A stretch of 64,000 nucleotides of DNA. It comes from Rhineura floridana. Taxonomy: Eukaryota > Chordata > Lepidosauria > Squamata > Rhineuridae. This document shows, piece by piece, positions 1-10,854 of this stretch (the first letter of the stretch is position 1; each line of letters opens with the position of its first letter). A model generated the notes under the pieces. That model did not search any database, had not been told where the DNA came from, and worked only from the letters and a program-made list of their open reading frames with translations. The stretch spans positions 228,290,943 through 228,354,942 of the forward strand of contig NC_084482.1 of NCBI RefSeq assembly GCF_030035675.1, read 5' to 3'. A program made the position numbers and the translations under genes.

Positions 1-3000
1 CCCCCTAATCAAAATGCTCAGGAAGACCTTGAGATGAGATATGAAATTGAGGAAGCATCCAAACTAGGAGATGTGGTAGTAATGGGTGACTTCAACTACC
101 TGGACATAGAATGGCTGCATATGTGTTCCAGTCATGACAAAGAAGCAAAATTTCTAGATATTCTAAATGACTATTCCCTAGACTAGTTGGTCATGGAACT
201 GACCAGAGGGACAGCAACCCTGGACTTAATCTCCAGTGGGGACCGAGACCTGGTGTTAGATGTAAGTGTTGTTGAACCGATTGGGAGCAGTGACCATAGT
301 GCTATTAAATTAAACATACATGTAACTGGCCAATTGCCTAGAAAATCCAACACAGTCGCATTTGACTTCAAAAGAGGAAACTTCACAAAAATGAGGGGAT
401 TGGTAAAAAGAAAGCTGAAAAACAAAGTCCAGAGGGTCACATCACTTGAAAATGCTTGGAAGTTGTTTAAAAACACTACATTAGAAGCTCAACTGGAGTG
501 CATAACAACAGATCAGAAAAGGTACCACCAGGGCCAAGAAGATGCCAGCATGGTTAACGAGCAAGGTCAAGGAAGCTCTTAGAGGCAAAAAGTCTTCCCT
601 CAGAAAATGGAAGTCTTGTCCGAATGAAGAAAATAAAAAAGAACACAAAATCTGGCAAAAGAAATCCAAGACAAAGAGGATGCTAAAAAAGAATTTGAGG
701 AGCACATTGCTAAGAACATAAAAACCAACAACAAAAAATGCTATAAATACATTCAAAGCAGGAGACCATCTAGGGAGGCGATTGGACTCTTGGATGAGAA
801 GGGAGTCAAAGGTGTACTAAAGAATGATAAGGAGATTGCAGAGAAGCTAAATGGATTCTTTGCATCTGTCTTCACAGTGGAAGATATAGGGCAGATCCCT
901 GAAACTGAACTAACATTTGCAGGAAGGGATTCGGAAGAACTGAGACAAATAGTGGTAGCGGGAGAGGAAGTTCTAGGCTTAATGGACAATATAAAACCTG
1001 ACAAATCACCAGTCCCGGATGACATGCATCCGAGAGTACTCAAAGAACTCAAAGGTGAAATTGCTGATCTGCTAACTAAAATATGTAACTTGTCCCTCGG
1101 GTCCTCCTCTGTGCCTGAGGACTGGAAAGTGGCAAACATAATGCCAATCATCAAAAAGGGATCCAGAGGGGATCCCGGAAATTACAGGCCAGTTAGCTTA
1201 ACTTCTGTCCCTGGAAAACTGGTAGGAAGTATTATTAAAGCTAGATAAACTAAGCATATAGAAGAACAAGCTTTGCTGAAGCAGAGCCAGCATGGCTTCT
1301 GCAAGGGAAAGTCCTGTCTCAGTAACCTATTAGAATTCTTTGAGAGTGTCAACAAGCATACAGATAGAGGTGATCCAGTGGACATAGTGTACTTAGACTT
1401 TCATAAAGCGTTTGACAAGGTACCTCACCAAAGACTTCTGAGGAAGCTTAGCAGTCATGGAATAAGAGGAGAGGTCCTCTTGTGGATAAGGAATTGTTTA
1501 AGAAGCAGAGAGTAGGAATAAACAGACAGTTCTCCCAATGGAGGGCTGTAGAAAGTGGAGTCCCTTAAGGATCAGTCTTGGGACCTGTACTTTTCAACTT
1601 CTTCATTAATGACCTAGAATTAGGAGTGAGCAGTGAAGTGGCCAAGTTTGCTGACGACACTAAATTGTTCAGGGTTGTTAAAACAAACAGGGATTGCGAA
1701 GAGCTCCAAAAAGACCTCTCCAAACTGAGTGAATGGGGAGAAAAATGGCAAATGCAATTCAATATAAACAAGTGTGAAATTATGCATATTGGAGCCAAAA
1801 ATCTGAATTTCACATATACGCTCATGGGGTCTGAACTGGCGGTGACCGACCAGGAGAGAGACCTCGGGGTTGTAGTGGACAGCACGATGAAAATGTCGAC
1901 CCAGTGTGCGGCAGCTGTGAAAAAGGCAAATTCCATGCTAGCGAGAATTAGGAAAGGTATTGAAAATAAAACAGCCAATATCATAATGCCGTTGTATAAA
2001 TCTATGGTGCGGCCGCATTTGGAATAGTTGTACAGTTCTGGTCGCCTCATCTCAAAAAGGATATTATAGAGTTGGAAAAGGTTCAGAAGAGGGCAACCAG
2101 AATGATCAAGGGGATGGAGCGACTCCCTTATGAGGAAAGGTTGCAGCATTTGGGGCTTTTTAATTTAGAGAAAAGGAGGGTCAGAGGAGACATGATAGAA
2201 GAGTATAAAATTATGCATGGCATTGAGAAAGTGGATAGAGAAAAGTTCTGCTCCCTCTCTCATAATACTAGAACTCGTGGACATTCAAAGAAGCTGAATG
2301 TTGGAAGATTCAGGACAGACAAAAGGAAATACTTCTTCACTCAGCGCATAGTTAAACTATGGAATTTGCTCCACAAGATGCAGTAATGGCCACTAGCCTG
2401 GATGGCTTTAAAAGAAGATTAGACAAATTCATGGAGGACAGGGCTATCAATGGCTACTAGCTGTGATGGCTGTGCTCTCCCACCCTAGTCAGAGGCAGCA
2501 TGCTTCTGAAAACCAGTTGCCGGAAGCCTCAGGAGGGAAGAGTGTTCTTGCACTCGGGTCCTGCTTGCGGGCTTCCCCCAGGCACCTGGTTGGCCACTGT
2601 GGGAGCAGGATTTTTATTTATGTTATTTAATTACATTTCTAGACCGCCCTATAGCAGAAAGCTCTCAGGGCGGTGTACAACAAATAAAATCACAATTAAA
2701 ATATGAGCAAGTGTGGAAAAATATATATATATATATAGTACAATTATAAAACATTAATAAAATTGCCATTGAGATTTATAAATTAAGATCATATTAAGTT
2801 TAGAATGTTAAATTAAAATATTTAAAAATTTACAAAATTTAAAAAAGCCTGGGCGAAAAGGTAAGTTTTTACCTGGCGCCGAAAAGATAACAGAGAAGGC
2901 GCCAGGCGTATCTCGTCTGGGAGGGCATTCCATAGTTCGGGGGCCACCACCGAGAAGGCCCTAGATCTAGTTGTTGATCTCCGGGCCTCTTTATGGGTTG

Positions 3001-3980
3001 GCACCCGGAGAAGGGCCTTCGACGTCGAGCGTAGTGAACGGGTAGGTACATAGCGAGAGAGGCGCTCCATCAGGTATTGCGATCCAATGCCGTTTAGGGC
3101 TTTATAGGTGAGAACCAACACTTTGAATCTGGCCCGGAAACATATCGGTAGCCAGTGCAGCTGCGCCAGGACAGGTGTTATATGGTCAAATTTCTTTGTC
3201 CCAGTGAGAACTCTGGCCGCAGCATTTTGCACTAGCTGAAGTTTCCGAACCGTCTTCATAGGTAGCCCCACGTAGAGTGCATTACAGTAGTCCAATCTAG
3301 AGGTTACCATAGCATGGATAACTGAGGCAAGATGCTCCTTGCTCAGATAGGGTCGTAGTTGGGCTACCAGCCGGAGCTGGTAGAATGCATTCCGTGCCAC
3401 CGAGGCTACCTGAGCCTCAAGTGACAGGAGCGGATCTAATAAGACCCCCAAACTACGTACCTGTTCCTTTAGGGGGAGTGTAACCCCATCTAGGACAGGT
3501 CGAACGTCAACCATCTGGGCAGAGGGCCCTCCCACCAACAGCATCTCAGTCTTGTTAGGATTGAGTTTCAGTTTATTAGCTCTCATCCAGCCCATTATCG
3601 CGGCCAGGCAGCGGTCTAGTACATCAACAGCCTCACCTGACGAAGATGAAAAGGAGTAGTAGAGCTGCGTATCATCAGCATATTGCTGGAAACGCACTCC
3701 AAAACTCCTGATGACCTCACCCAGCGGCTTCATATAGATATTAAAAAGCATGGGGGACAGAACTGAACCCTGCGGGACCCCATATTGGAGTACCCAGGGA
3801 CTCGAGTAATGTTCCCCCAGCATCACCTTCTGGAGACGATTCCCGAGATAGGAGCAGAGCCACCGCCAAGCAGTGCCTCCCACTCCTAAATCCGTAAGTC
3901 GCTCCAGAAGGATACCATGGTCGATGCTGGACTAGATGGGCCACTGGCCTTATCCAGCAGGCTCTTCTTATGTTCTTATT
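1..3980 (+). mobile_element. CR1 LINE, cut by the window start and split by a nested L2
   Basis: Enters the window inside the endonuclease domain (GDFNYLDI near 85-120), then covers reverse transcriptase (PVSLTSVPGKL near 1190, GFCKGKSC near 1300, FADDTKLF near 1650) and the C-terminal region to about 2455. The 3' UTR runs to 2611, is interrupted by an L2 on the other strand, and resumes at 3924-3980 with the CR1 end ACTAGATGGGCCACTGG plus TTCTTATG repeats. The reading frame is decayed: in-frame stops near 184, 1246, 1514, 1568 and 2026, and at least one frameshift near 500-660. A dead copy. Its tail abuts a truncated KRAB-B exon. Confidence 0.93.
2612..3923 (-). mobile_element. L2 LINE inserted into the CR1 3' UTR
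   Basis: An open reading frame at 2822-3883 encodes the C-terminal half of an L2-clade reverse transcriptase: GVPQGSVLSPMLFNIY, the catalytic box YADDTQLYYS, then LDYCNALYVGLP and HITPVLAQLHWLPICFRARF. The 3' end at the left has the L2 stem-loop (ACCGCCC ... GGGCGGT on the coding strand) and an A/T-rich TAAA tail. The copy is 5'-truncated in the motif that encodes DTIDHG. Flanking CR1 sequence reads AGCAGGAT on the left and GATGCTGG on the right, so at most a short GAT target duplication is seen. It must be younger than the CR1. Confidence 0.92.
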
Positions 3981-4011
3981 CAAGTTCCGAAAGAGGAGAA
4001 GACCTCAGCAG
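3981..4011 (+). pseudogene. 3' half of a KRAB B-box exon
   Basis: The end of a KRAB-B-like exon (KEEKTSAG) is followed by a GT donor at 4012. The intron after it matches the intron after the exons at 51775 and 52373. The 5' half is replaced by the tail of the CR1 that ends here, so the exon cannot be spliced in the usual way. It belongs to the set of seven related B-box exons in this window. Confidence 0.65.
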
Positions 4012-4377
4012 GTTGGTGCTTAGCTGTGCTGTGGAGCCTCTTTTGGTCTGGGAATGGAAGCATTTTTCTGTTCCTGAGTAATGTCATCCAGTGGAGAGTC
4101 GTCCATCAGGCAGTGAGTTCTCCTGGTGGACATCTCGGATGGCTTGAAAAAGGAAGCTTGAGAAATGCATGGAAGAGAAGGCTCTCAAGGGCTACAAGTC
4201 ATGATGGTTGTAGCCTTCTGTCCTTGTTTTTTTAAAAAGATGTTTTGTTTTAAAGGTGATTTTGGTCCTTCATCATTTTTTTGCCACCCCCCCTGGATTC
4301 CCTTTAGAAGGAAGGACAGGATATAAATTTTATTGATATTATTTGGACTGATTGTGGGATTCCCATACACATCGATT
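4012..4377 (+). repeat. KRAB intron paralogue, shared with 52454-52850
   Basis: Intron-like sequence with no gene of its own. It is closely similar to the stretch after the KRAB-B exon at 52373 and, over its first part, to the stretch after the exon at 51775. It therefore marks local duplication of a B-box exon together with its downstream intron. It joins segment 4378-6520 at a sequence also present at 52800. Confidence 0.7.
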
Positions 4378-4594
4378 CAGGCCCTGTGGAGATGCTGGAC
4401 TAGATAGGCCTTTGGTTTGATCAAGCTCATCTCATGCTATAAAGAGGAAGGTTGGCTTTCAGGTTGAAGTTCCCCTTCCGTCCACTGAGAGATTCCCCAA
4501 ATTAAAATATCTGGCTTGGCTTCAAGATCCTGACAGTCTGAAGGAGACCCAGCTAGTTTTGTAGCCAAAAGTAACTTGCGTGTTTCCTTGAAAG

Positions 4595-4681
4595 AGCTAG
4601 GCCTCATTTCCTTTTCGGAAGGAGGAGAAGAAGATCCACTTGTCCAGGGTCTCAAGGAAGAGGAGGCGGAGACATCAGCAG
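4595..4681 (+). CDS. KRAB B-box exon (ELGLIS type)
   Basis: An exon of 87 nt between an acceptor (TTTCCTTGAAAG) and a GT donor at 4682. It starts with two bases and ends with one, so it is phase 1-1. The translation has the B-box pattern (K/E)-L-G-L-I-S ... E-G-x-E-E-D-P and ends EEEAETSAG. In KRAB zinc-finger repressors the B box follows the A box and strengthens recruitment of the TRIM28 corepressor. It is open throughout. The proline of the canonical PDLIS is leucine here. The pair at 57594 is 90 nt. No complete transcript can be assembled in the window. Confidence 0.6.
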
Positions 4682-5612
4682 GTAGTGTTGTGGGGCCCTT
4701 TGTGGAACTGAAGATTCCCCCCCCACCCCTCTTGTTCCTGAATAATGTCATCCAGGGCAGACTGACCCATTAGGCTACCAGTTTTTCTCATGGTTTTTCT
4801 CTCTCCATTCCTCTGCCACCTAAAAATCTCACATCTCATTCCTTGGAGTTTCTCTTCATCTACAGACCTTCGGTTGCGAAGGATGAAATGGTCCCATCCC
4901 ACCACGATTCTGGGCAGGACTGTGGACCATTGATCTTAAGAAGAGGCGCAGTGGTAAATTTTGGAATGCAGGAGCCCCAAACATTCAAACCTAATGCTTC
5001 TGTCCCAGACATGTATATCTGGCACTTAATTTCCAAGTTAAAGACTATTAAAATTTGAATAGCTAATAGTTGCAGCGGCACCGGATTCTTCCCATTCTCT
5101 GTGGTGTGTGTAGTTTGGGTTACTTGCTTGCATTGTCAGGGACTATTTGTACCACAGACTCCTTTTTCTGGTTGTGGATCCTGCAGACTACTTGATGGCT
5201 GGTCCTTCCTTTAAGAAAGGGACAGACAGTCGAAGAGGGCTTCTTCATACCTCCTTTTCCAGCGCTTGGATTTTATTTTCTTGAAGCCCAAAGTAAAAGC
5301 GAGGCCATGCATGCTCTGCAAGAAGGTCCCCGTCTCGCAGTCATGCAGCTGAGATCTTGCAAGGCTGCACCTGCCTGAAGCCAAATTCAGCATTAGTTGT
5401 AAAAATGAGCCCCTCTGAACAAAGGTGGGCCTTTTTTCTCATTAAGCCCTGCATCAAATGGAGTTAGAAGCTTCTCAGAACAGATATTATCTGGCAATGC
5501 CACACAGCTGAGGTTTTGCACAGGTTTTTATATGAACCCTTTTAAAACCCAAGACACATTCTATAGCATATTTATTGGTTTATTTTAAAATTTATACCTC
5601 ACTTTTCAAGGA

Positions 5613-5713
5613 AGGCAATGGTAAACCCCCTGTGAGTACCGCTTACCAGGAAAACCCTATTCATAGGGTCGCCATAAGTCGGGATCGAGTTCAAAACAGT
5701 CCATTGCCATTTT
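5613..5713 (+). mobile_element. 5'-truncated tRNA-type SINE with target duplication
   Basis: The 3' part of a squamate tRNA-derived SINE (GGCAATGGTAAAC ... GTCGCCATAAGTCGGGATCG). It is flanked by CTTTTCAAGGA (5602-5612) and CTTTTCGAGGA (5714-5724), a target-site duplication of about 11 bp. A paralogue at 6796-6806 shows the empty site with a single CTTTTCGAGGA. The shared tail GTCGCCATAAGTCG is also the BovB tail, which fits mobilisation by BovB. Confidence 0.8.
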
Positions 5714-5899
5714 CTTTTCGAGGAACTTCTTCCACACAGCAGCTTACCATTTCCAATAAAAGCCAAACTTCACCGGAAAAATAATATATATGTATAAAAA
5801 ACAGAATATAAGACCTAATAAGGATCATAAAAACAGTAATTCAGAATTCTTCAGGGGGGACAAAAAGCTTTCAACAAACTTGGAAAGCGTAACAACGTC

Positions 5900-6193
5900 C
5901 AGTAATGGCCACCAGCTTGGACGGCTTTAAAAGAAGATTAGACAAATTCATGGAGGACAGGGCTATCAATGGCTACTAGCCATGATGACTGTGCTCTGTC
6001 ACCCTAGTCAGAGGCAGCATGCTTCTGAAAACCAGTTGCCGGAAGCCTCAGGAGGGGAGAGTGTTCTTGCACTTGGGTCCTGCTTGCGGGCTTCCCCCAG
6101 GCACCTGGTTGGCCACTGTGAGATCAGGATGCTGGACTAGATGGGCCACTGGCCTGATCCAGCAGGCTCTTCTTATGTTCTTATGTTCTTATG
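5900..6193 (+). mobile_element. CR1 LINE, 3' end only
   Basis: Starts in the last codons of the CR1 reverse transcriptase (GGCTTTAAAAGAAGATTAGA), followed by the complete 3' UTR and three TTCTTATG-like terminal repeats. The paralogous site at 58896/58897 lacks it and reads AACAACGTCTGGGC without interruption. The insertion therefore came after the duplication that made segments 4378-6520 and 57376-59229. Confidence 0.92.
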
Positions 6194-6402
6194 TCTGGGC
6201 TTGTTTCTCTTCAAAGGGAAGAGAACTCCAAAGAACTGGCTCCACAGCGCTCAAAGCATGTGGCCCGAGTCGCGTGCTGTTGGCAAGGCTTCACCCCTTT
6301 GCTCTCGTTCAAAATGTTTTCAGCGTTCAGATTTGGTCTGGAATGCCCAAATACTTTGTGGTCAAAAGTAACTAATCTTGCCTGATTTCCTTTTTTTTAA
6401 AG

Positions 6403-6483
6403 AACCAGACCTCATTTCCTGTTGGGAAGAAGGAGAAGATCCGGTGATGCAGGAACCCAAAGAAGAGGAGGAGACCTCAGCAG
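6403..6483 (+). CDS. KRAB B-box exon (EPDLIS type)
   Basis: An exon of 81 nt, phase 1-1, preceded by a long pyrimidine tract and AAAG acceptor and followed by GTAGAT. With one base from an upstream A-box exon it would read K-P-D-L-I-S-C-W-E-E-G-E-D-P, which is the canonical KRAB B-box signature. It ends KEEEETSAG, and its last base plus the first two bases of the finger exon at 12560 form a glycine codon in frame. It is the best B-box candidate for splicing to that finger exon. Its near twin is at 59111. Confidence 0.65.
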
Positions 6484-6520
6484 GTAGATTTACTTATTTA
6501 TTATTTAATTTATATCCCGC

Positions 6521-6702
6521 CCTTCCTCCCAGCAGGAGCCCACATGCTTAGCTGTGTGTTGGGGCCCTTTCAGGAGCTGAAGCTTCGCTCCCCTCGCCCA
6601 CCCCGTTCCTGTGTAATATCATCTGGAACAAATGGACCCATCAGGGCACAATTTCCTTCCCTTCATCCAACATCTCACAATATTCCCTCCTCGGAAAATA
6701 AC
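6521..6702. other. Intronic sequence, no gene seen
   Basis: After a short minus-strand L2-like 3' stem-loop remnant (TATCCCGCCCTTCCTCCCAG, near 6515-6535), the stretch resembles the intron that follows other KRAB-B exons (TGGGGCCCTTTCAGGAGCTG; compare 4694). No open coding exon is recognised. Confidence 0.5.
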
Positions 6703-7145
6703 TCAGGTTTTGCACAGGTTTTTATGTGAACCCTTTTTTAACCCAAGACTCATTCTACAGCATATTTATTGGTTTATTAAAAAAATTATTGCTCACTTTT
6801 CGAGGAGCTTTCTCCTCAGAACAACTTACCATTTCCAATAAAAGCCAAACTTCACTGGAAAAATAAAATATATATATAAAAATATAACTGCATTATAAAC
6901 CAGCAGTTATATGTATAAAAAAACAGAATATAAGACCTAATAAGGATCATAAAAACAGTAATTAAGAATTCTTTGTTGGGGGGGACAAAAACCTTTCAAC
7001 AAACTTGGAAAGCGTAATAATGTCTGGGCTTGTTTCACTTCAAAGGGAAGAGAACTCCACAGAACTGGCTCCACAGAGCTCAAAGCACGTGGCCCGAGTT
7101 GCGTGCTGTTGGCAAGGCTTCACACCTTTGTTCTCGTTCAAAATG
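6703..7145 (+). repeat. Tandem partial copy of 5500-6330
   Basis: Repeats, in the same order, the sequence around 5505-5899 and then 6194-6310 (CAGGTTTTGCACAGGTTTTT ... TCTGGGCTTGTTTCACTTC). It lacks both the SINE at 5613 and the CR1 at 5900, so it preserves both empty sites. It ends where a SINE tail begins at 7146. Confidence 0.8.
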
Positions 7146-7195
7146 TTCGCCATAAGTCGTAGTCGACTTGGAGGCACATAACAACAACAACAGCA
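7146..7195 (+). mobile_element. BovB/SINE-type 3' tail
   Basis: GCCATAAGTCGTAGTCGACT followed by GGAGGCACATAACAACAACA is the 3' terminus shared by BovB LINEs and their dependent SINEs in squamates. Only the tail is present. The rest of the element is not recognisable to its left, where the segmental repeat lies. Confidence 0.65.
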
Positions 7196-7542
7196 TGCAT
7201 TTATGATAACCAACTTCAGCATTGTGGGAAAATCTGTGTTTTTTATGATGATGATAGTTGAATAGTGAGGTTATTCTTTCAATACCATTCTGCCAGCCCT
7301 CCCAGTTTCCTTTTCTATTAGAATTAAGGTCGCCCTTTAATTCAGCAGAGCCGAAACGTGGCCCTGCCCTCCTTGTTTTAGGGTAGCCTGGCAGACAATC
7401 TGTTTAGCGAGTGATGTTTCTCCTGAAACGGGTGCAAATTGGTGGGAGCTACTTCCCTCCCTCTTCCTACACCAGGTGTAAGTTCCCTGCTAAATCAGAG
7501 GGTGTCATCCAGCTTCTCCACACTACGCACCTTTATGGCACA
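7196..7542. other. No gene recognised
   Basis: Unassigned sequence with no convincing exon, RNA gene or repeat. Short open stretches here carry no motif known to me. It is probably intron or spacer of the KRAB cluster. Confidence 0.5.
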
Positions 7543-7711
7543 TCCACAGTGTACATTGAAAGCATGTGGCTTCCTCCCAATAGTCCTGGGAGTTGTAGTT
7601 TATGAAGGGTGCTGGGAATGTAGCTCAATGAGGAAAAACTATTCTCCAGGATTTGTTGGGAGAAGCCGTGTGCTTTACATTTGTGTTCAATGTGCTTTAA
7701 ATGTCTGGTGT
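7543..7711. mobile_element. Palindromic hAT-like MITE, diverged copy
   Basis: Has the fold-back pattern seen in better copies at 16492, 20814 and 40570: CACATCCACAGTGTACATTG at one end and AATGTCTGGTGTGATCC at the other, with inner arms GTGGCTTCCTCCC and GGGAGAAGCCGTGTG. It is non-coding and considerably diverged. Confidence 0.6.
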
Positions 7712-8580
7712 GATCCTACACTTCTATCATGTCTCCTCTTTCCTTTTTTTCTATGAGAAAAATCCCCAAATGTTGCGACCCTTGATCATTTTGATTGCTC
7801 ATTTCTCTACTGCTTCCACCCCTCGAATGTTATTTTTGGGGTCAGGCAACCAGAACTGAAGACAGCATTCCAAGTAGGATCACATCTTAGAAGTGTATAA
7901 TGGCGTTAAGATATTGGCAGTTTTATTTTCAATATGTGTCTTAATGATCCCTCACATGGAAATCACCAATAACATCAGTACCTTAATTGGGGCATCTGCT
8001 ATGACCTCAAGGTCTCTCTCCTGTCAGTCACCTCTGGCTCAGTTAGGATTTTTCACTTCTGTGCATCAGTTTACGCTTGCTTACATTTAATTGCATTTGC
8101 TCTTTAATACCCAAGCCTGCTTGGAGAGTTCCTTTTGGAGTTCCTCACAATCCCTCTTTATTTTAATCACCCTGACAGGTCCTGATCCTGATGACTGGGG
8201 GGCACTTCTTACATCCCTCAATTAGGAGAACTCTTCATTTATTCCTGCTTTCTCCTTCCTGATCTTGAAACACTTACTGATGCATGAGAGCGCATTTCCT
8301 CATATCCCATGATTGCTATATTCCACTCCATGTTTAGTAATTCTGTATTTCATAATATTTTCCACTACTTTTCCCGGAACAGGTAATAGGCCTCGGATTT
8401 CCCGGATACCTTCTGTGTCCTTTTGACTTGCATATTGTAATACATTTGCCAGTCCATATGGTAGCAAGTCTTTGGGAGAAGGTACATATTTTTCTTAGAA
8501 GATCAGCAATGTCACATCTGGGTTCTTTTAAGACCTCTCAGGTAGATGCCATCTCGACTTGGCATGATTTGTGAAAGATC
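7712..8580 (-). mobile_element. Ancient CR1 LINE fragment
   Basis: Order and wording follow the minus-strand CR1 at 53320-54300, but with many changes and indels: CTTCTATCATGTCTCCTCT at the start, TTGATCATTTTGATTGC, CAACCAGAACTGAAGACAG, ACCTCAAGGTCTCTCTCCTG, and a relic of GTGGATGCCATCC near 8545. No reading frame survives. It is much more diverged than the other CR1 copies here and so presumably the oldest. Confidence 0.75.
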
Positions 8581-8680
8581 CCACTTGTCCCATCTCTCTT
8601 CAGAGTGTGAGTGGAGGGCAGATGATGTCCACGCCTTGCCTGGGAGTATTAATGTGGAAGGGAATGGTTTCTTCTTCCAG

Positions 8681-8805
8681 GGACTGGTGACCTTTGAGGA
8701 AGGGTCCTGCACTTCACCCAGGAGGAACGGGCTCAGCTGGATCCAGCCTAGAGAGCTCTGTACAAGGAGATCATGCAGGAGATTCCTGAGATGGCGACCT
8801 GTTCT
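8681..8805 (+). pseudogene. KRAB A-box exon, decayed
   Basis: After a good acceptor (TTTCTTCTTCCAG) the sequence reads GLVTFEEG. In a shifted frame it continues LHFTQEERAQLDPA, stop, RALYKEIMQE. This is the KRAB A-box pattern V-T-F-E-E ... F-T-x-E-E ... L-D-P-x-x-R-A-L-Y-K-E-x-M, which in live genes binds the TRIM28 corepressor. A frameshift after FEEG, a TAG after LDPA and the loss of an obvious GT donor near 8805 make it a pseudo-exon. Unusually, it lies downstream of the B-box exons at 4595 and 6403. Confidence 0.75.
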
Positions 8806-9371
8806 GTTAGAATTAGGAGAGGTTAAGGATAGCCTTCTTACTCCCTTCCTGGCACCCCTGCTTCGCAAACCTGACCCAGTATGCATTTCAGATTATCCGG
8901 TAGAGCTGCCATCATTTCCTGTAACTCGTTTTCCCAAACAGGAAGACTCTGGGGAGCCAATTTAGTACTGATAATTTTGGGATCCTAGGACAGCACCCCC
9001 TGTGCTTCCCAGCCAGAGCTCTCTTTAACTTCCTGTAAGGCCTACAACCAACACTCTCCCTCTGTTGCTGCCACCAGTCTGAAGAGTCAGCTTTTCCTTT
9101 GCACCTCAAAATCCTTTTACTCGGAAGTGGTGAACCCAAGTTTTAACTCAAGTATCTATCTAATCCTAAGTCACTACTTACCTCCAGGATATTGGTCCTG
9201 TCAGGTGTAAAGCTGTTTGGCTGGTCCACTGCAGGCTTTTTCCTGATGGTGGATGAGGCACAAAGGCTGCATATCTCAGCCCACCTTTGAAGGATATTTC
9301 CAAATAGCTTTGTGGGGCACTGGGCTCTCTTGGATTAATTAAAACGGAACTCAATAGTGGAGGTGTGTGTG
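8806..9371. other. No gene recognised
   Basis: Low-complexity-free spacer. I looked for a B-box exon that could link the A-box relic at 8681 with the finger exon at 12560 and found no PDLIS-like exon. Nothing else is recognised. Confidence 0.5.
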
Positions 9372-10854
9372 TGTTATGTGTCTTCTAGTCGACTACGACT
9401 TATGGCGACCCTAAGAATCAGTGACCTCCAAGAGCATATGTTGTAAACCACCCTGTTCAGATCTTTTAAGTTCAGGTCTGTGGCTTCCTTTATGGAATCA
9501 GTTGATCTCTTTTTTGACCTTCCTCTTTTTCTATTCCCTTCTGTTTTTCCCAGCATTATTGTCTTTTCTAATGAATCCTGTCTTCTCATGATGTGTCCAA
9601 AGTATGAGAACCTCAGTTTCATCATTTTAGCTTCTAGTGACAGTTCTGGTTTAATTTGTTCCAACACCCAATTATTTGTCTTTTTCGCAGTCCATGGTAT
9701 GCACAAAGCTCTCCTCCAACACCACATTTCAAAGGAGTTGATCTTTCTCTTATCTGCTTTTCCACTGTCCAACTTTCACATCCATACATAGAGATCGGGA
9801 ATACCATTTTCTGAAAGATCTTGACTTTGGTGTTCGGTGATCCATCTTTGCATTTGAGGATCTTATCTCACAGTTGCCCACCCCAGTCCTAGCCTTCTTC
9901 TGATTTCCTGACTATTGTCTCCAGTTTGGTTAATGATTGTGCCAAAGTATTGATAATCCTTGACAAGTTCAGTGTCCTCATTGCCAAATTTAAAATTACA
10001 TAACTCTTCTGTTGTCATTACTTTTGTCTTCTTAACGTTAAGCTGTAGTCCTGCTTTTGTGCTTTCCTCTTTAACTGTCCTGTCCAGAGTTGATACCAGG
10101 AGACTGAGACACTGGTGCAAGTAAATCTCGTTTTATTAGAGTAATGGATACATCAAAAGCAATCCCTAACTACACTCTAGACATGCTCTGCGACGTAAGA
10201 AGAAAGTTGACTCAACACTCTCACTCCTTCGTACACCCGCCCTCTGCCCGGTACGCTTTTCCCGCCGTGGAGAGTGAGGTGAGGGGGGGCGAGACTCCAT
10301 GGGCTGATCAGACGAACAGGGTCCTTATCAACAGACAAGGAAGTAGAGGGCTGAGAAGCGTCAGGCACCTCTAAGTTTCTGCGGGATGAAGGGGGGTTAG
10401 TGCTAATTCATGGCTCGGTGAAGGAGGAGTTGCTGCTCTTTCAGAATCCTCCCCTAACGGATCCGTTGGGAGGGTTGAAGGCTGAGCCCTGTCCCCAAGG
10501 GGGGCTGGGCCACCTGTGGGAATTGGCGGAGCATCTCCCACACTCCTTTCCCCAATGTCTGGAACAGACACAACAAAAACTGGCTCTTCCGTGCCTTCTG
10601 GCAGTTGAGGCGTCTGCAACTCATGCCTTTCCCCTCCCTGGCCTTCGAGAGAGAGCTGGGGCTCGACATTAACTGACATCAGCATTCGTTTTAAGTGATT
10701 ACTGGTTTCTGCTAGTAGTATGATATCATCTGCGTATCTTCAATGATTGATATTTCTCCCTCAGGTTTCACACCTCCTTCATCTTGGTCCAATCCCACTT
10801 TTTGTATGATATGTTCTCTGCATAAATTAAGTAAGTGGGTGATAAAATATAGCC
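9372..10854 (-). mobile_element. RTE/BovB LINE, 3' part, split by an LTR
   Basis: On the minus strand the 3' tail (TAAGTCGTAGTCGACTAG) lies at the left. The coding relic includes INSFEMWCWRRAL, YFGHIMRRQDSLEKTIML and WRSLILRVAISRSRLEDT, which match the C-terminus of BovB reverse transcriptase. Further right are TKAGLQLNVKKTK and, beyond 10674, the relic of the ADD catalytic region (near 10720-10760). A 593-bp LTR with perfect flanking repeats interrupts it at 10076-10668. The frame is broken in several places. Confidence 0.88.
10076..10668 (-). mobile_element. Solo LTR of a retrovirus-like element (fossil)
   Basis: Begins TGTCCTGTCC and ends GCTCGACA on the plus strand (TG...CA on both strands). 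It is flanked by TTAAC at 10071-10075 and again at 10669-10673, a 5-bp target duplication inside BovB sequence. The minus strand carries an AATAAAA signal near 10130-10136, suggesting minus orientation. No internal region is present, so it is a solo LTR formed by recombination. It is younger than its BovB host and its flanks are still perfect. Confidence 0.8.

Larger units (their letters stand above)
4378..6520 (+). repeat. Segmental duplication, copy A (pair at 57376-59229)
   Basis: The sequence from 4378 to 5899 can be followed base by base, with small differences, at 57376-58896. The sequence from 6194 to 6520 matches 58897-59229. Both copies hold two KRAB-B exons and the same 5'-truncated SINE. 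Copy A alone has a CR1 at 5900-6193. Copy B is interrupted by a Gypsy LTR at 59230, where copy A continues unbroken. The two copies lie in the same orientation about 53 kb apart. Confidence 0.85.
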
